Below are positions 1 to 9,356 of a stretch of DNA of 12,266 bases, piece by piece. The stretch comes from Actinomycetes bacterium (GTDB lineage Bacteria; Actinomycetota; Actinomycetes; Actinomycetales; Cellulomonadaceae), in contig JAEZAR010000420.1 in assembly GCA_023430425.1 (NCBI GenBank), positions 1-12,266 of the forward strand, read 5' to 3'. Each line of letters starts with the position of its first letter. Position 1 is the first letter of the stretch. The notes beneath the pieces are model-generated. The model ran no database searches. It had not been told where the DNA came from and was given only the letters and a program-made list of their open reading frames with translations. A program made the translations under genes and the position numbers.

Positions 1-1354
<1,354 letters not shown>

Positions 1355-1358
<4 letters not shown>

Positions 1359-2092
1359 GCTGCACCTTCCTTCAGAGTTTCGGCCGCGGCGGGCGACGGG
1401 GCCGTGGTCAGGGCGGCGTCCAGGAGGGCGTCGACGTGGATGGAGAGGCTGTCGAGCAGCGGCACCGGGCTGAGGTCCGGGGTCACGATCATCCCCAGCT
1501 CGGTGCAGCCGAGGACCACCGCCTGCGCACCCCGGCCCACCAGACGGGCGATCACCGACCGGAACCGCTCGACCGATGCGTCGAGCACCTGCCCCTGCAC
1601 CAGCTCGGCGTAGATGATCCGGTGGACCTCCGCCGCGTCGTCGGGCTCGGGCACGACGACGTCGATGCCCCGGCGGGCCATCCGCGGCGGGTAGAGGTCG
1701 CGGGACGCCATCGTGTAGCCCGTCCCGAGCAGCCCCACCCGGGTCACCCCGGCCGCCACCGCCGCCTCGGCGACCGCGTCGACGAGGTGGACCACCGGGA
1801 CGCCGGCGGCGGCCACGTCGTCGTGCACGAGGTGCATCGTGTTCGCGCAGATCCCCAGGAGCTCGGCCCCGCCAGCGGCGAGCCCGGCCGCCTCGCCCGC
1901 GTACCGCCGGCCGAGCGACAGCCAGTCGTCCACCCGCTGCAGCGCCTCGACCTCGGCGAAGTCCACCGAGCGCAGCAGCAGGTCCGCCGAGTGCAGGCCG
2001 CCGAGCCGGTCGCGCGCGCGCTCGTTGATCAGCCGGTAGTAGTCCACCGTCGACTCCCAGGACGTGCCGCCGAGCAGGCCGATCCGGCGCAT
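1355..2092 (-). CDS. Aspartate/glutamate racemase family protein (amino-acid racemase)
   Basis: This 245-residue protein belongs to the cofactor-independent Asp/Glu racemase superfamily. It opens with GLLGGTSWESTVDYYR, typical of the YgeA/aspartate-racemase branch. Both catalytic cysteines are present: Cys82 in GICANTMH and Cys196 in VLGCTELGM, so it should be able to catalyse two-base racemisation. The substrate cannot be read from the sequence. Aspartate is the default guess, but YgeA-type enzymes are known to accept other amino acids. The ATG at 2092 is preferred over longer in-frame starts because those run into ilvB. GGAGG sits just upstream, and the ATG overlaps the ilvB stop by one base (TGATG). 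The gene ends inside the ilvN start (ATGA). It is therefore a full operon member placed between the two subunits of one enzyme, which is unusual. Confidence 0.9.
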
Positions 2093-4002
2093 CACTCCTC
2101 CCGGTCCCAGGCCGGGCTGATCCCGCGCGCGTACTGGATCTCGTCGTTGCTCACGCCGGCCGCGACCATCGGCCACACCATGGCGTCGCGGGAGACGGTG
2201 AAGTCGACGACGACGGGCCGGTCGTCGATCTCCATCGCCTGCCGGATCGTGGCGTCGACCTCGTCGTCCTTCTCGCAGCGCAGGCCCACGCACCCGTACG
2301 CCTCGGCGAGCTTGACGAAGTCCGGGATCCGCGCGGTGCCGTGCCCGGTGTGCAGGTCGGTGTTCGAGTAGCGCGACTCGTAGAACAGCGTCTGCCACTG
2401 CCGGACCATGCCGAGGGAGGAGTTGTTGATGACGGCGACCTTCACCGGGATCTCGTTGATCGCGCAGGTGGCGAGCTCCTGGTTGGTCATCTGGAAGCAG
2501 CCGTCGCCGTCGATCGCCCACACGGTCCGGTCCGGGTCGCCCACCTTCGCGCCCATCGCCGCGGGCACCGCGAAGCCCATCGTGCCGAGGCCGCCGGAGT
2601 TCACCCACGCACCCGGGCGCTGGTACCTGATGAACTGCGCCGCCCACATCTGGTGCTGGCCGACGCCGGCCACGTAGATCGCCTCCGGGCCGGCGATCTC
2701 ACCGAGCCGCTGGATGACGTACTGGGGCGCCATGTGGCCGTCCTCGGTCGCCGTGTAGCCGAGCGGGAACGTCTCGCGCCAGTCGTCGATCTGCCGCCAC
2801 CACGCCGCGAGGTCCGGCTGCCCGTGCTGGGCGTGCTCGCGGGCGAGCTCGGGCAGCAGGTCGGCGATGACCTCGCGGAGGTCGCCGACGATCGGCACGT
2901 CCGCCCGGCGGTTCTTGCCGATCTCGGCCGGGTCGATGTCGGCGTGGACGATCGTCGCGTGCGGTGCGAACGAGGAGATCTTGCCCGTGACCCGGTCGTC
3001 GAAGCGCGTGCCGAGGGCGACGATGAGGTCGGCCTTCTGCAGCGCCGCGACCGCCGGGACCGTCCCGTGCATGCCCGGCATGCCGAGGTGCTGCGGGTGG
3101 TCGTCGGGCAGCACGCCGCGGGCCATCAGCGTCGTGACGACGGCGGCACCGCTCGCGTCGACGAGGCGTCGCAGCTCGGCGGCCGCGCCGGAGCGGACCG
3201 CGCCCCCGCCGACGTACAGCACCGGCCGACGCGCGGTGGCCAGCAGTCGCGCGGCCTCGCGCACCTGCTTCGCGTGCGGCTTCGTCACGGGGTGGTAGCC
3301 GGGCAGGTCGATCTGCTGCGGCCAGCTGAACGACATCGTCGCCTGCTGGGCGGACTTGGCGATGTCGACGAGGACGGGGCCCGGGCGTCCCGTCCGGGCG
3401 ATGTGGAAGGCCTGCGCGATCGTGCGCGGGATGTCCTCGGCGTCGGTCACGAGGAAGTTGTGCTTCGTCACGGGCAGCGTGATGCCCACGATGTCCGCCT
3501 CCTGGAAGGCGTCCGTGCCGATGAGCGACGCGCCGACCTGGCCGGTGATCGCGACCACGGGGACGGAGTCCATGTTCGCGTCGGCGAGGGCCGTCACGAG
3601 GTTGGTCGCCCCCGGCCCCGACGTGGCCATGCAGACGCCGACGTCGCCCGTCGCGTACGCGTAGCCCTCGGCCGCGTGCCCCGCCCCCTGCTCGTGGCGC
3701 ACGAGGACGTGCCGGAGCCTGGTCGAGTCCATCAGCGGGTCATACGTCGGCAGGATCGTTCCGCCGGGGATGCCGAAGACGACCTTGGCCCCGGCCGCCT
3801 CGAGCGAGCGCACGATCGCCTGCGCCCCCGTGACCTGCTCGCCGGTGACGGCGCTGCGGGCGACGTCGGCGGGCGTCACGCCGGCACGCGCGGGCACCGC
3901 TGCGGACGCCGTCGGCTGAGCTGCCGGAGGGGTCCCCTGGGCGGTCGGCCGGGTCGCCGGACGGGTGGCGCCGGCCGGGGCCGGGTGCGGGTCCTGGACC
4001 AT
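2092..4002 (-). CDS. ilvB: Acetolactate synthase large (catalytic) subunit
   Basis: This is the thiamine-diphosphate- and FAD-dependent catalytic subunit, which condenses pyruvate with pyruvate or 2-ketobutyrate as the first common step of valine, leucine and isoleucine synthesis. From the ATG at 4002 it is 636 residues. The ThDP N-terminal domain carries FGIPGG (76-81) and the catalytic Glu104 in [14 protein letters not shown]. The central domain contains [14 protein letters not shown]. The C-terminal ThDP-binding motif starts at GDG (499-501), ends at NN (526-527), and is followed by GMVRQWQ (531-537). About 50 residues at the N terminus are rich in Pro, Ala and Thr and precede the conserved fold. 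Two ATGs are adjacent; AGGAG is 6 nt from the one at 4002 and only 3 nt from the one at 4005, so 4002 is preferred. Expression is probably controlled by the upstream attenuator. Confidence 0.97.
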   Translation of the reverse strand: MVQDPHPAPAGATRPATRPTAQGTPPAAQPTASAAVPARAGVTPADVARSAVTGEQVTGAQAIVRSLEAAGAKVVFGIPGGTILPTYDPLMDSTRLRHVLVRHEQGAGHAAEGYAYATGDVGVCMATSGPGATNLVTALADANMDSVPVVAITGQVGASLIGTDAFQEADIVGITLPVTKHNFLVTDAEDIPRTIAQAFHIARTGRPGPVLVDIAKSAQQATMSFSWPQQIDLPGYHPVTKPHAKQVREAARLLATARRPVLYVGGGAVRSGAAAELRRLVDASGAAVVTTLMARGVLPDDHPQHLGMPGMHGTVPAVAALQKADLIVALGTRFDDRVTGKISSFAPHATIVHADIDPAEIGKNRRADVPIVGDLREVIADLLPELAREHAQHGQPDLAAWWRQIDDWRETFPLGYTATEDGHMAPQYVIQRLGEIAGPEAIYVAGVGQHQMWAAQFIRYQRPGAWVNSGGLGTMGFAVPAAMGAKVGDPDRTVWAIDGDGCFQMTNQELATCAINEIPVKVAVINNSSLGMVRQWQTLFYESRYSNTDLHTGHGTARIPDFVKLAEAYGCVGLRCEKDDEVDATIRQAMEIDDRPVVVDFTVSRDAMVWPMVAAGVSNDEIQYARGISPAWDREE

Positions 4003-4026
4003 CATGAGCTCCTGTCGGGTGGTGCC

Positions 4027-4063
4027 GGGTGCTGCTCGGGTGCTGCTCGGGTGCTGCTCGGGT
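4027..4063. repeat. Tandem repeat, 11-nt unit, in the ilvB leader
   Basis: The unit GGGTGCTGCTC (plus strand; GAGCAGCACCC in the ilvB transcript) occurs three times exactly at 4027-4037, 4038-4048 and 4049-4059, followed by a 4-nt partial copy. A degenerate copy (GGGTGGTGCC) lies at 4017-4026. The array sits in the untranslated leader between the attenuator terminator and the ilvB ribosome-binding site. It may be neutral slippage or may space the terminator from the ribosome-binding site; no function can be read from it. Confidence 0.9.
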
Positions 4064-4103
4064 CCGCGCCGCGAGGCGGGTCCCACGGGATGTGCGGGGC
4101 ATG

Positions 4104-4134
4104 AAAAAACCCCTCGGCCGGAGGCGGGAGGGGT
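4104..4134 (-). terminator. Attenuator: Rho-independent terminator upstream of ilvB
   Basis: In the minus-strand transcript ACCCCTC (4134-4128) pairs with GAGGGGT (4115-4109), giving a 7-bp outer stem. A smaller GC stem can form inside the loop, and six T follow (4109-4104, the first shared with the stem). The structure lies 38 nt after the stop of the Ile/Leu/Val leader peptide and about 100 nt before ilvB. It would end transcription when the leader peptide is translated freely. A competing antiterminator must involve 4135-4175; short complementary segments exist there (for example GGCGC with GCGCC), but I could not settle one structure by eye. Confidence 0.88.
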
Positions 4135-4172
4135 GGGCGCAGGCTGACCTGGCTGGGGGGTCGGGCCCGCGC

Positions 4173-4202
4173 CTAGCCGAGTACGAGGAGGATCGTCTGC
4201 AC
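4173..4202 (-). CDS. ilvB attenuation leader peptide (9 codons)
   Basis: The reading frame GTG CAG ACG ATC CTC CTC GTA CTC GGC TAG encodes MQTILLVLG. Five of nine residues are Ile, Leu or Val, in an uninterrupted run at codons 4-8. It lies between the promoter and the attenuator hairpin. Stalling at these codons when charged branched-chain tRNAs are scarce would be expected to favour antitermination, as in other branched-chain operons. There is no Shine-Dalgarno sequence. The GTG coincides with the predicted transcription start, so it is probably translated as a leaderless message. Leader peptides ending in ILVLG-like runs are known upstream of actinobacterial ilvB, which supports the call. 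Confidence 0.88.
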   Translation of the reverse strand: MQTILLVLG

Positions 4203-4376
4203 GTGCGGCAGCCTACGCGGTCCCCGCCGCCTCTGTCACGTCCTTGGTCCCACGTCCGCATGTCGGGCCACGGTCTCAGCTGTCGGGAATGTCCGTGGGA
4301 GGCCCCCCCTGGGCGGACCGGGGCTCAAGCGGGGCGGTCGAGGAGCCGATCGATCCAGGGTCGGGAGGAGGCGCGG
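4203..4376. other. Divergent intergenic region between the ilvB leader and the plus-strand gene
   Basis: The right part should contain the promoter of the plus-strand gene starting at 4377, but I see no convincing -10/-35 pair for it. Two short direct repeats are visible: CACGTCC at 4237-4243 and 4251-4257, overlapping the ilv -35 region, and TGTCGGG at 4261-4267 and 4281-4287. They could be protein-binding half-sites, but such short matches are also expected by chance at this GC content. Confidence 0.4.
4210..4239 (-). promoter_or_regulatory. Promoter of the ilvB operon
   Basis: On the minus strand a -35 element GTGACA (4239-4234; 5 of 6 matches to TTGACA) is followed by an 18-nt spacer and a -10 element TAGGCT (4215-4210; fits TANNNT). 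Seven bases separate the -10 box from the GTG of the leader peptide at 4202, so transcription should begin at or within a base or two of that codon. This is a good match to a primary-sigma-factor promoter feeding a leaderless transcript. Confidence 0.75.
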
Positions 4377-5549
4377 GTGTCATCGAGCCGGCACGCGGTG
4401 CCCGCGATGGTCGCGGCGGGTGCCGCGCTCCTCGTGGTCGCCGTCGGCTCGGCCGGCTTCCTGGGCGGGAGCGGCGGCCCGACCCTCGACGCCCGGCCCG
4501 CCGTCGCGACACTGGTGCCGACCACCCCGCGCGAGCCCCCTGCCCCGCCCACCGCGGCTCCTGCCCCCCGCGACGTCCTCGACGAGGTCCTCCTCGACCC
4601 GGCGGCCCTGCCGCCGCGTGCCGTCGAGCGGGCGTCCGTCGTCCTGGTCGTCATCGGCGGCTCGCTGCCCCCGGACGGCGTCCCCGTCGCGTTCGACGCC
4701 GATGCCGAGGAGTGGGTCCGCCTCGACACGCACGGCGTCCGGCTCCCGGAGCTCCTGGGGCCCGCGCCCGACGGCCGCCGCCTGCTCACGATCTCGTGGA
4801 GCGCCGACCCCGAGGCGCTCGCCGGCGTGGTCGCGACCGTCTCCTTCGTCGACCTCGGCACGGGTCAGCGCCGCGAGGTCCCGCTGCCCGGCCCGGGCTC
4901 CGGCGGTGCGGCGTGCGTCCCGGAGAACGCGGGCTGGGCCCCGGACAGCCGCCGGGTGGCGCTGGTGATGGGGTGCTTCCGCCCGCACCCGACCGACCCG
5001 GCTCTCGACGAGGTGTCGACGGAGGTGCACGAGGTGGACCTCGTCACCGGGGCGACGCGCCTCGTCGAGCGGGTCCCCGCCGCGACGCCGCTGGAGCTGG
5101 GCGCGACCTGGTCCCCGGACGGGCGGTACGTCGCCTACGGCGTCGGCCACCCGGCCCCCGAGGGCGCTGAGGAGGAGTGGCAGACGCTCCGCGTCGTCGG
5201 GACCGCGGGGACGGGGGTCCAGGAGTGGTTCGCACTCCGCGTGCCGACGGGCGACCCGTGGCTCGACGACCGGACACTGGTCGCCCGGGACGACCTGGCC
5301 CCCGACGGCGCACCGCACCTGCTCCTGGACGCGGGGACCGGGGAGCGGCTGCCGGCGTCGACCGTCGACGTCCGCCTCGTGGCCGCCGTGGCGCGGGGCG
5401 CGCTCGTGGTCGACGGCCGGGGCGGTGGCTGCCCGGTCACGCTCTGCCTGACCGACGCCACGTCCGGTGAGCTGCGCCCCTGGGTCTCGGCGCCCGAGGG
5501 CATCGGCATCACCACCGTGTGGCCGGCCCGCGACCTCCTCGGCACCTGA
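4377..5549 (+). CDS. Membrane-anchored or exported beta-propeller-like protein, function unknown
   Basis: This 390-residue protein has no function I can assign. Residues 11-30 form an uncharged hydrophobic stretch after a short basic start, consistent with an uncleaved anchor or signal peptide; there is no lipobox. A Pro/Ala/Thr-rich linker (about 35-65) follows. The rest resembles TolB/PD40-type beta-propeller blades: [11 protein letters not shown] at 245-255 is a classic PD40 motif, and [14 protein letters not shown] (186-199) and [12 protein letters not shown] (131-142) are variants. The paired cysteines (180 with 200, 352 with 357) could form disulphides outside the cell. The GTG at 4377 is chosen because AGGAGG stands 5 nt before it and the hydrophobic segment then lies at the N terminus; longer frames run into the ilvB leader. 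It is transcribed alone, divergent from ilvB and convergent with ilvD. Confidence 0.8.
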   Translation: MSSSRHAVPAMVAAGAALLVVAVGSAGFLGGSGGPTLDARPAVATLVPTTPREPPAPPTAAPAPRDVLDEVLLDPAALPPRAVERASVVLVVIGGSLPPDGVPVAFDADAEEWVRLDTHGVRLPELLGPAPDGRRLLTISWSADPEALAGVVATVSFVDLGTGQRREVPLPGPGSGGAACVPENAGWAPDSRRVALVMGCFRPHPTDPALDEVSTEVHEVDLVTGATRLVERVPAATPLELGATWSPDGRYVAYGVGHPAPEGAEEEWQTLRVVGTAGTGVQEWFALRVPTGDPWLDDRTLVARDDLAPDGAPHLLLDAGTGERLPASTVDVRLVAAVARGALVVDGRGGGCPVTLCLTDATSGELRPWVSAPEGIGITTVWPARDLLGT

Positions 5550-5555
5550 GCCGCA

Positions 5556-5586
5556 CCGTCGGCCGTGCCGACGGGACAACCCGTCG
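5556..5586. terminator. Overlapping hairpins between convergent genes (probable bidirectional terminator)
   Basis: The 39-nt gap between the plus-strand gene and ilvD is almost filled by two mutually exclusive perfect hairpins. CCGTCGGC (5556-5563) pairs with GCCGACGG (5567-5574) across a 3-nt loop. CGACGGG (5569-5575) pairs with CCCGTCG (5580-5586) across ACAA. Neither has a T-tract, as is common for GC-rich terminators. Either could end transcription from both sides. Confidence 0.55.
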
Positions 5587-5588
5587 AC

Positions 5589-7301
5589 TCAGTCGAGCAC
5601 GGCGCCACGCGACGCCGACTGGACGAGCTTGGCGTACCTGGCCAGCACGCCCCGCGTGTACCGCGGAGGCAGCGGAGCCCACCCCACCGCGCGCGCGGCG
5701 AGCTCGTCGTCGGGCACGAGCAGGTCGAGCGTCGCGTGCGCCACGTCGAGACGGATACGGTCGCCGTCCTGCACGAACGCGATCGGCCCGGCGTCCACCG
5801 CCTCGGGCGCGACGTGCCCGACGCACAGACCCGTGGTCCCGCCGGAGAACCGGCCGTCGGTGATGAGCAGCACGCTCTTGCCGAGCCCCGCACCCTTGAT
5901 CGCCCCGGTGATCGCGAGCATCTCGCGCATCCCCGGTCCGCCCTTGGGCCCCTCGTACCTGATGACGACGACGTCGCCCGCCTGGATCGTGCCGTCCTCC
6001 AGCGCGTCCATCGCCGCGCGCTCGCGGTCGAACACCCGCGCGACGCCCTCGAAGACGTCCGCCTCGAACCCGGCCGACTTCACGACGGCGCCCTCGGGAG
6101 CCAGCGAGCCGCGCAGGATCGTGATCCCCCCGGTCGGGTGGATCGGGTCGTCCAACGCCCGCAGGATCTTCCCGTCGGGGTCGGGCGGGGCCACGTGCGC
6201 AAGGTTCTCGGCCACCGTGCGGCCCGTGACGGTCAGGCAGTCGCCGTGCAGCAGACCCGCGTCGAGCAGCGCCTTCATCACCACCGGGACGCCGCCGATC
6301 CGGTCGACGTCGTTCATCACGTAGCGGCCGAACGGCTTGAGGTCCCCCAGGTGCGGCACGCGGCGTGCGACGCGCGCGAAGTCGTCGAGCGTGAGGTCGA
6401 CCTCCGCCTCGTGGGCGATCGCGAGCAGGTGCAGCACCGCGTTCGTGGAGCCGCCGAACGCCATGACGACGGCGATCGCGTTCTCGAAGGCCTCCTTGGT
6501 CATGATCTGGCGAGCCGTGATCCCGCGGCGCAGCATCTCGACGACCGCCTCGCCCGAGCGCAGCGCGGCGGTGTCGCGGCGCCGGTCGGCCGCCGGCGGG
6601 GCCGCGGAGCCGGGCAGCGACATGCCCATCGCCTCGGCGACCGACGCCATCGTGTTGGCGGTGTACATGCCCCCGCACGCACCCTCGCCCGGGCAGATGG
6701 CGCGCTCGATCCGGTCGACGTCCTCGGCGCTCATGAGCCCGCGCGCGCACGCGCCCACGGCCTCGAAGGCGTCGATGATCGTGACCTCCTTCTCGGTGCC
6801 GTCGGAGAGCTTGACCCACCCTGGGGCGATCGACCCGGCATAGAGGAAGACGGCGGCGAGGTCCAGGCGCGCCGCCGCCATGAGCATCCCCGGCAGGGAC
6901 TTGTCGCAGCCGGCGAGGAGCACCGCGCCGTCGAGCCGTTCGGCCTGCATCACCGTCTCGACGCTGTCGGCGATGATGTCGCGGCTGACGAGCGAGAAGT
7001 GCATCCCCTCGTGGCCCATCGAGATGCCGTCCGAGACGGAGATCGTCCCGAACTCCAGCGGGAAGCCGCCCGCCGCGTGGACGCCGTTCTTGACGGCCTT
7101 CGCCAGGCGGTCGAGCGACAGGTTGCACGGAGTGATCTCGTTCCACGAGCTCGCGACGCCGATCTGCGGCTTGGCGAAGTCCTCATCGCCCATCCCGACG
7201 GCGCGCAGCATGCCGCGCGCTGCGGTCGCCTCGAGGCCGTCCGTGACCTGGCGCGAGCGCGGCTTGAGGTCGGGGGTGCCGGAGGTGCCCGTCGTCGTCA
7301 T
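5589..7301 (-). CDS. ilvD: Dihydroxy-acid dehydratase
   Basis: This Fe-S enzyme dehydrates 2,3-dihydroxyisovalerate or dihydroxymethylvalerate to the 2-keto acid, the third common step of valine and isoleucine synthesis. The 570 residues match the usual length. Family signatures are present: CDKSLPGM (132-139) near the centre of the first domain and [11 protein letters not shown] in the C-terminal part. The cluster-ligand cysteines are Cys59 (ITPCN), Cys132 (GCDK) and Cys209 ([12 protein letters not shown]). The ATG at 7301 has no Shine-Dalgarno sequence, but a TAGACT box ends 7 nt upstream, indicating a leaderless transcript. It lies on the same strand as the ilvB operon but is separated from it by a gene in the opposite direction, so it needs separate control. 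The gene upstream ends 17 nt before the start and may also read through into it. Confidence 0.97.
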   Translation of the reverse strand: MTTTGTSGTPDLKPRSRQVTDGLEATAARGMLRAVGMGDEDFAKPQIGVASSWNEITPCNLSLDRLAKAVKNGVHAAGGFPLEFGTISVSDGISMGHEGMHFSLVSRDIIADSVETVMQAERLDGAVLLAGCDKSLPGMLMAAARLDLAAVFLYAGSIAPGWVKLSDGTEKEVTIIDAFEAVGACARGLMSAEDVDRIERAICPGEGACGGMYTANTMASVAEAMGMSLPGSAAPPAADRRRDTAALRSGEAVVEMLRRGITARQIMTKEAFENAIAVVMAFGGSTNAVLHLLAIAHEAEVDLTLDDFARVARRVPHLGDLKPFGRYVMNDVDRIGGVPVVMKALLDAGLLHGDCLTVTGRTVAENLAHVAPPDPDGKILRALDDPIHPTGGITILRGSLAPEGAVVKSAGFEADVFEGVARVFDRERAAMDALEDGTIQAGDVVVIRYEGPKGGPGMREMLAITGAIKGAGLGKSVLLITDGRFSGGTTGLCVGHVAPEAVDAGPIAFVQDGDRIRLDVAHATLDLLVPDDELAARAVGWAPLPPRYTRGVLARYAKLVQSASRGAVLD

Positions 7302-7307
7302 GGCGGG

Positions 7308-7313
7308 AGTCTA
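7308..7313 (-). promoter_or_regulatory. -10 element of a leaderless ilvD promoter
   Basis: TAGACT on the minus strand fits the actinobacterial TANNNT -10 pattern. Six bases separate it from the ilvD ATG, which would make that A the first transcribed base. There is no Shine-Dalgarno sequence in front of ilvD, which fits. No good -35 hexamer is visible at 16-19 nt. The box falls between the stop of the upstream gene and ilvD. Confidence 0.6.
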
Positions 7314-7318
7314 GGCAG

Positions 7319-7987
7319 TCACCCCTCGCGCGCCTGCCAGGTGCACACGCACGCCTCGTTGCCCTCGGCGTCGGCGAGCACCCAGAACGCAGGGGCCCGT
7401 GCGTCGCTGACCAGGTGCCCGCCGGCGTCGATCGCCGCCCGGACGCGCGCCTGGGCGACGTCGTGCGGGACGGTCACGTCGACGTGGATGCGGTTGCGCT
7501 GCGGCCTCGGGGCGTCCATCTGCTGGAACCAGACCGCCGGACCCCGACCCGCGGGGTCGGCGAGCGCCGGGGAGGCGTCGGGCGCGGGAGGAGGCTCGTC
7601 GTCGTAGCCGAGCACGGCCCGCCAGAACGGCAGCACGGCCGGGATGTCGAGCGCGTCGATCGCGATCTCGAGCTCCTGCGGCACGCCGGGCGTGCCCTCG
7701 ACGCCGAGCTCGTCGGCGATCGCGCTGATCCGGGCCGCGAGTGCGACGTCGCGCTCGGTCAGGCCACGGGCGTCATGCGAGACGAGGGTGACGTGCACCG
7801 CGGGGTAGCGCAGGTCGACGTCCGGGTGGTGGTCCACCTCGTCCGCCGCGGCGGCGATGCGCTCGACCAGCGCGACGCCGGACCCGAAGCTCCCGGTGGC
7901 GAAGGTGGCGTGCAGCCGGCCCAGGACCACGCGCCAGTGCCGGGCGTCGACCCGTGCCGTGACCTCCGCGTCGCTCAGTGTCGTCAT
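7319..7987 (-). CDS. Pterin-4a-carbinolamine-dehydratase domain fused to a VOC (glyoxalase-like) domain
   Basis: This 222-residue protein has two domains. Residues about 1-97 match pterin-4a-carbinolamine dehydratase: HHPD at 53-56 followed by LVSHDARGLTERDVALA. His53, His54 and His71 have exactly the spacing of the catalytic histidines of rat PCD (61, 62, 79), although the usual Trp after HHP-E/D is Val57. Residues about 105-220 look like a VOC/glyoxalase fold: FWRAVLGY, NRIHVDVTV with His168, and LADAEGNEACV with Glu211 as candidate metal ligands. The substrate is unknown; no aromatic amino-acid hydroxylase gene is nearby to explain a pterin-recycling role. The ATG at 7987 is chosen because the dehydratase domain begins just after it; no strong Shine-Dalgarno is present, so the message may be leaderless. 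Its stop is 17 nt before ilvD. Confidence 0.85.
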   Translation of the reverse strand: MTTLSDAEVTARVDARHWRVVLGRLHATFATGSFGSGVALVERIAAAADEVDHHPDVDLRYPAVHVTLVSHDARGLTERDVALAARISAIADELGVEGTPGVPQELEIAIDALDIPAVLPFWRAVLGYDDEPPPAPDASPALADPAGRGPAVWFQQMDAPRPQRNRIHVDVTVPHDVAQARVRAAIDAGGHLVSDARAPAFWVLADAEGNEACVCTWQAREG

Positions 7988-8025
7988 GTCCCGACTGTGG
8001 CACCGGGGGGCGACACACGCACCCC

Positions 8026-9356
8026 TCAGCGGCCGCGTGCGGCCACGCGCATGGCCTCGACGACGCCTTCTGGCGTGCCCTGGCCGAAGAAGAAGTTGAC
8101 GACGGCCTCGTTCATCGCGCTGCCGACGACCGGCCCGTAGGAGGTGTCGAACCACAGGTGGGCGTACCGCGCGCCGCTGATCCCCTCGAGCACCATGCGC
8201 TGGTACGGGTCGGTGATCGAGTCGTGTGCCGCGGGGAGCGCCGGGAGCCCCTCCCCGGTGGCTGCGAACCGCTGCTGCACGTCCTCGGAGAGGAGGTACC
8301 GCAGCAGATCCACCGCCTCTGGTGGCGCGTCGGCAGCGACCGAGAAGCCGCTCCCGCCACCGAGGACCGCCGAGGGGTCGCCGTCACCGCCCTCGACCGC
8401 TGGGAAGGGGAACCAGTCCAGGAACTGGGGAGGGGTCGCCGTCTCGGCCCCGGTCTCGGACAGGGCCCGACCCATGACCGCAGGTTCCCACCAGCCCATC
8501 AGCTCCATCGCGACCTGCCCCGTCGCCAGGAGGTCCGCCGGGCTCTGGCCCGTTCCGCTCCCGGTGGCCAGGTAGCCCTCGTTGAACGGCTCGGAGGCGA
8601 TCAGCTCCCCGAGCAGCTCACCCGCCCGCACGAAGCAGGGGTCGTCGAAGACGAGGTGGGCCCGGGCCGCCTCCAGCACCGCTGGCGCGCACGCCTTGAG
8701 CGCCAGGTTGGACCAGTAGTGCACGGCCGGCCAGCCGTCGACCGCCCCGACGGCGATGGGCGTGATGCCCGCAGCCTTCAGGGCGTCGATCGCGGCGTAC
8801 AGCTCAGCGAGCGTGGCGGGCTCCCGCGTGATCCCGGCCTGGGCGAAGTGCTCGGTGTTGTACCAGAATCCCACGATGCCGAACGTGTAGGGCAGTGCGT
8901 ACGTCCGACCGCCGATCTGCCAGGGCTGGGTCACCGGGCCGAGGCGCCCGGCGAGCGACGAGGCGTCGTCGGTGAGGTCGCGCACGAACCCGGCTGACAC
9001 CAGCTCGGCAGTCGCGGCGCCCGCGGGTGCTCGAAGACGTCCGGGAGGCCGTCAGGATTCGCCAGATCGAAGCGCGCGTCATACCGCGCATAGGGATCGA
9101 ACCCGTCGAGCTCGACGGTGACGTGCGGGTGCGCCGCCTCGAACTCCGCGGCCACCTCGCGCCAGAGGTCGGCGAGCGGGTCGGAGATGGGCTCGCCGTA
9201 GGACCACGTGAGGGTCACCGGCTCGAGCGGCGTCGACGGAGGAGGAGTCGGCTCCGGCGGTTCCGTCGGACCTGTGCACGCAGCCAGCAGCGCGGCCGCC
9301 GCGGCACCGACCGCCACCACCCAGGCCCCCCGCCGGCGCCACCCGACCGGCCCCAT
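8026..9356 (-). pseudogene. Sugar ABC transporter solute-binding lipoprotein, interrupted by a frameshift
   Basis: This is a family-1 extracellular solute-binding lipoprotein in two reading frames. The first runs from the ATG at 9356 (GGGAGG 6 nt upstream). It starts MGPVGWRRRG, with a hydrophobic segment and the lipobox LLAAC (Cys27), then VTLTWSYGEP and FDLANPDGLPDVFEHPR. After residue 112 the frame is lost at a GGG run (complement of 9020-9022). The second frame continues at once with GAATAELVSAGFVRDL and runs to 8026 without further defects. Adding one G restores a single protein of about 443 residues, the normal size. As it stands, translation of the first frame stops at 8931 and the rest lacks a signal peptide. 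The C-terminal part is very similar to the binding protein at the right edge. A sequencing error, a recent mutation or phase variation are all possible. Confidence 0.8.

Noticed and set aside
2093..2647. Longer in-frame start for the racemase gene, giving 430 residues
   Set aside because: The extra part is ilvB read in the wrong frame; the ATG at 2092 has its own ribosome-binding site and begins exactly at the conserved GLLGGT fold.
2341..4104. Long plus-strand open frame opposite ilvB
   Set aside because: It is exactly antisense to a clearly conserved gene and its translation is Arg/Val/Asp/His-rich low-complexity, as expected from GC-rich codon bias.
4237..4287. Short direct repeats CACGTCC and TGTCGGG as operator sites
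   Set aside because: Seven-base matches are likely by chance in such GC-rich DNA and they do not form a recognised operator; noted in the intergenic entry only.
4380..5579. Minus-strand open frame opposite the propeller-like gene
   Set aside because: The plus strand has a ribosome-binding site, a hydrophobic N terminus and PD40 motifs; the minus frame is Arg/Gly-rich and has none of these.
5565..7607. Long plus-strand open frame opposite ilvD
   Set aside because: Antisense shadow of ilvD; composition is arginine-rich and no family motifs are visible.
8026..9000. The second half of the frameshifted gene as an independent protein from GTG at 9000
   Set aside because: It lacks a ribosome-binding site and signal peptide, begins mid-domain, and the conserved residues continue upstream of that GTG in the same frame.
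9016..9024. Programmed ribosomal frameshift in the binding-protein gene
   Set aside because: No slippery heptamer or stimulatory structure typical of such events is seen, and this family is not known to use it; mutation or sequence error is simpler.
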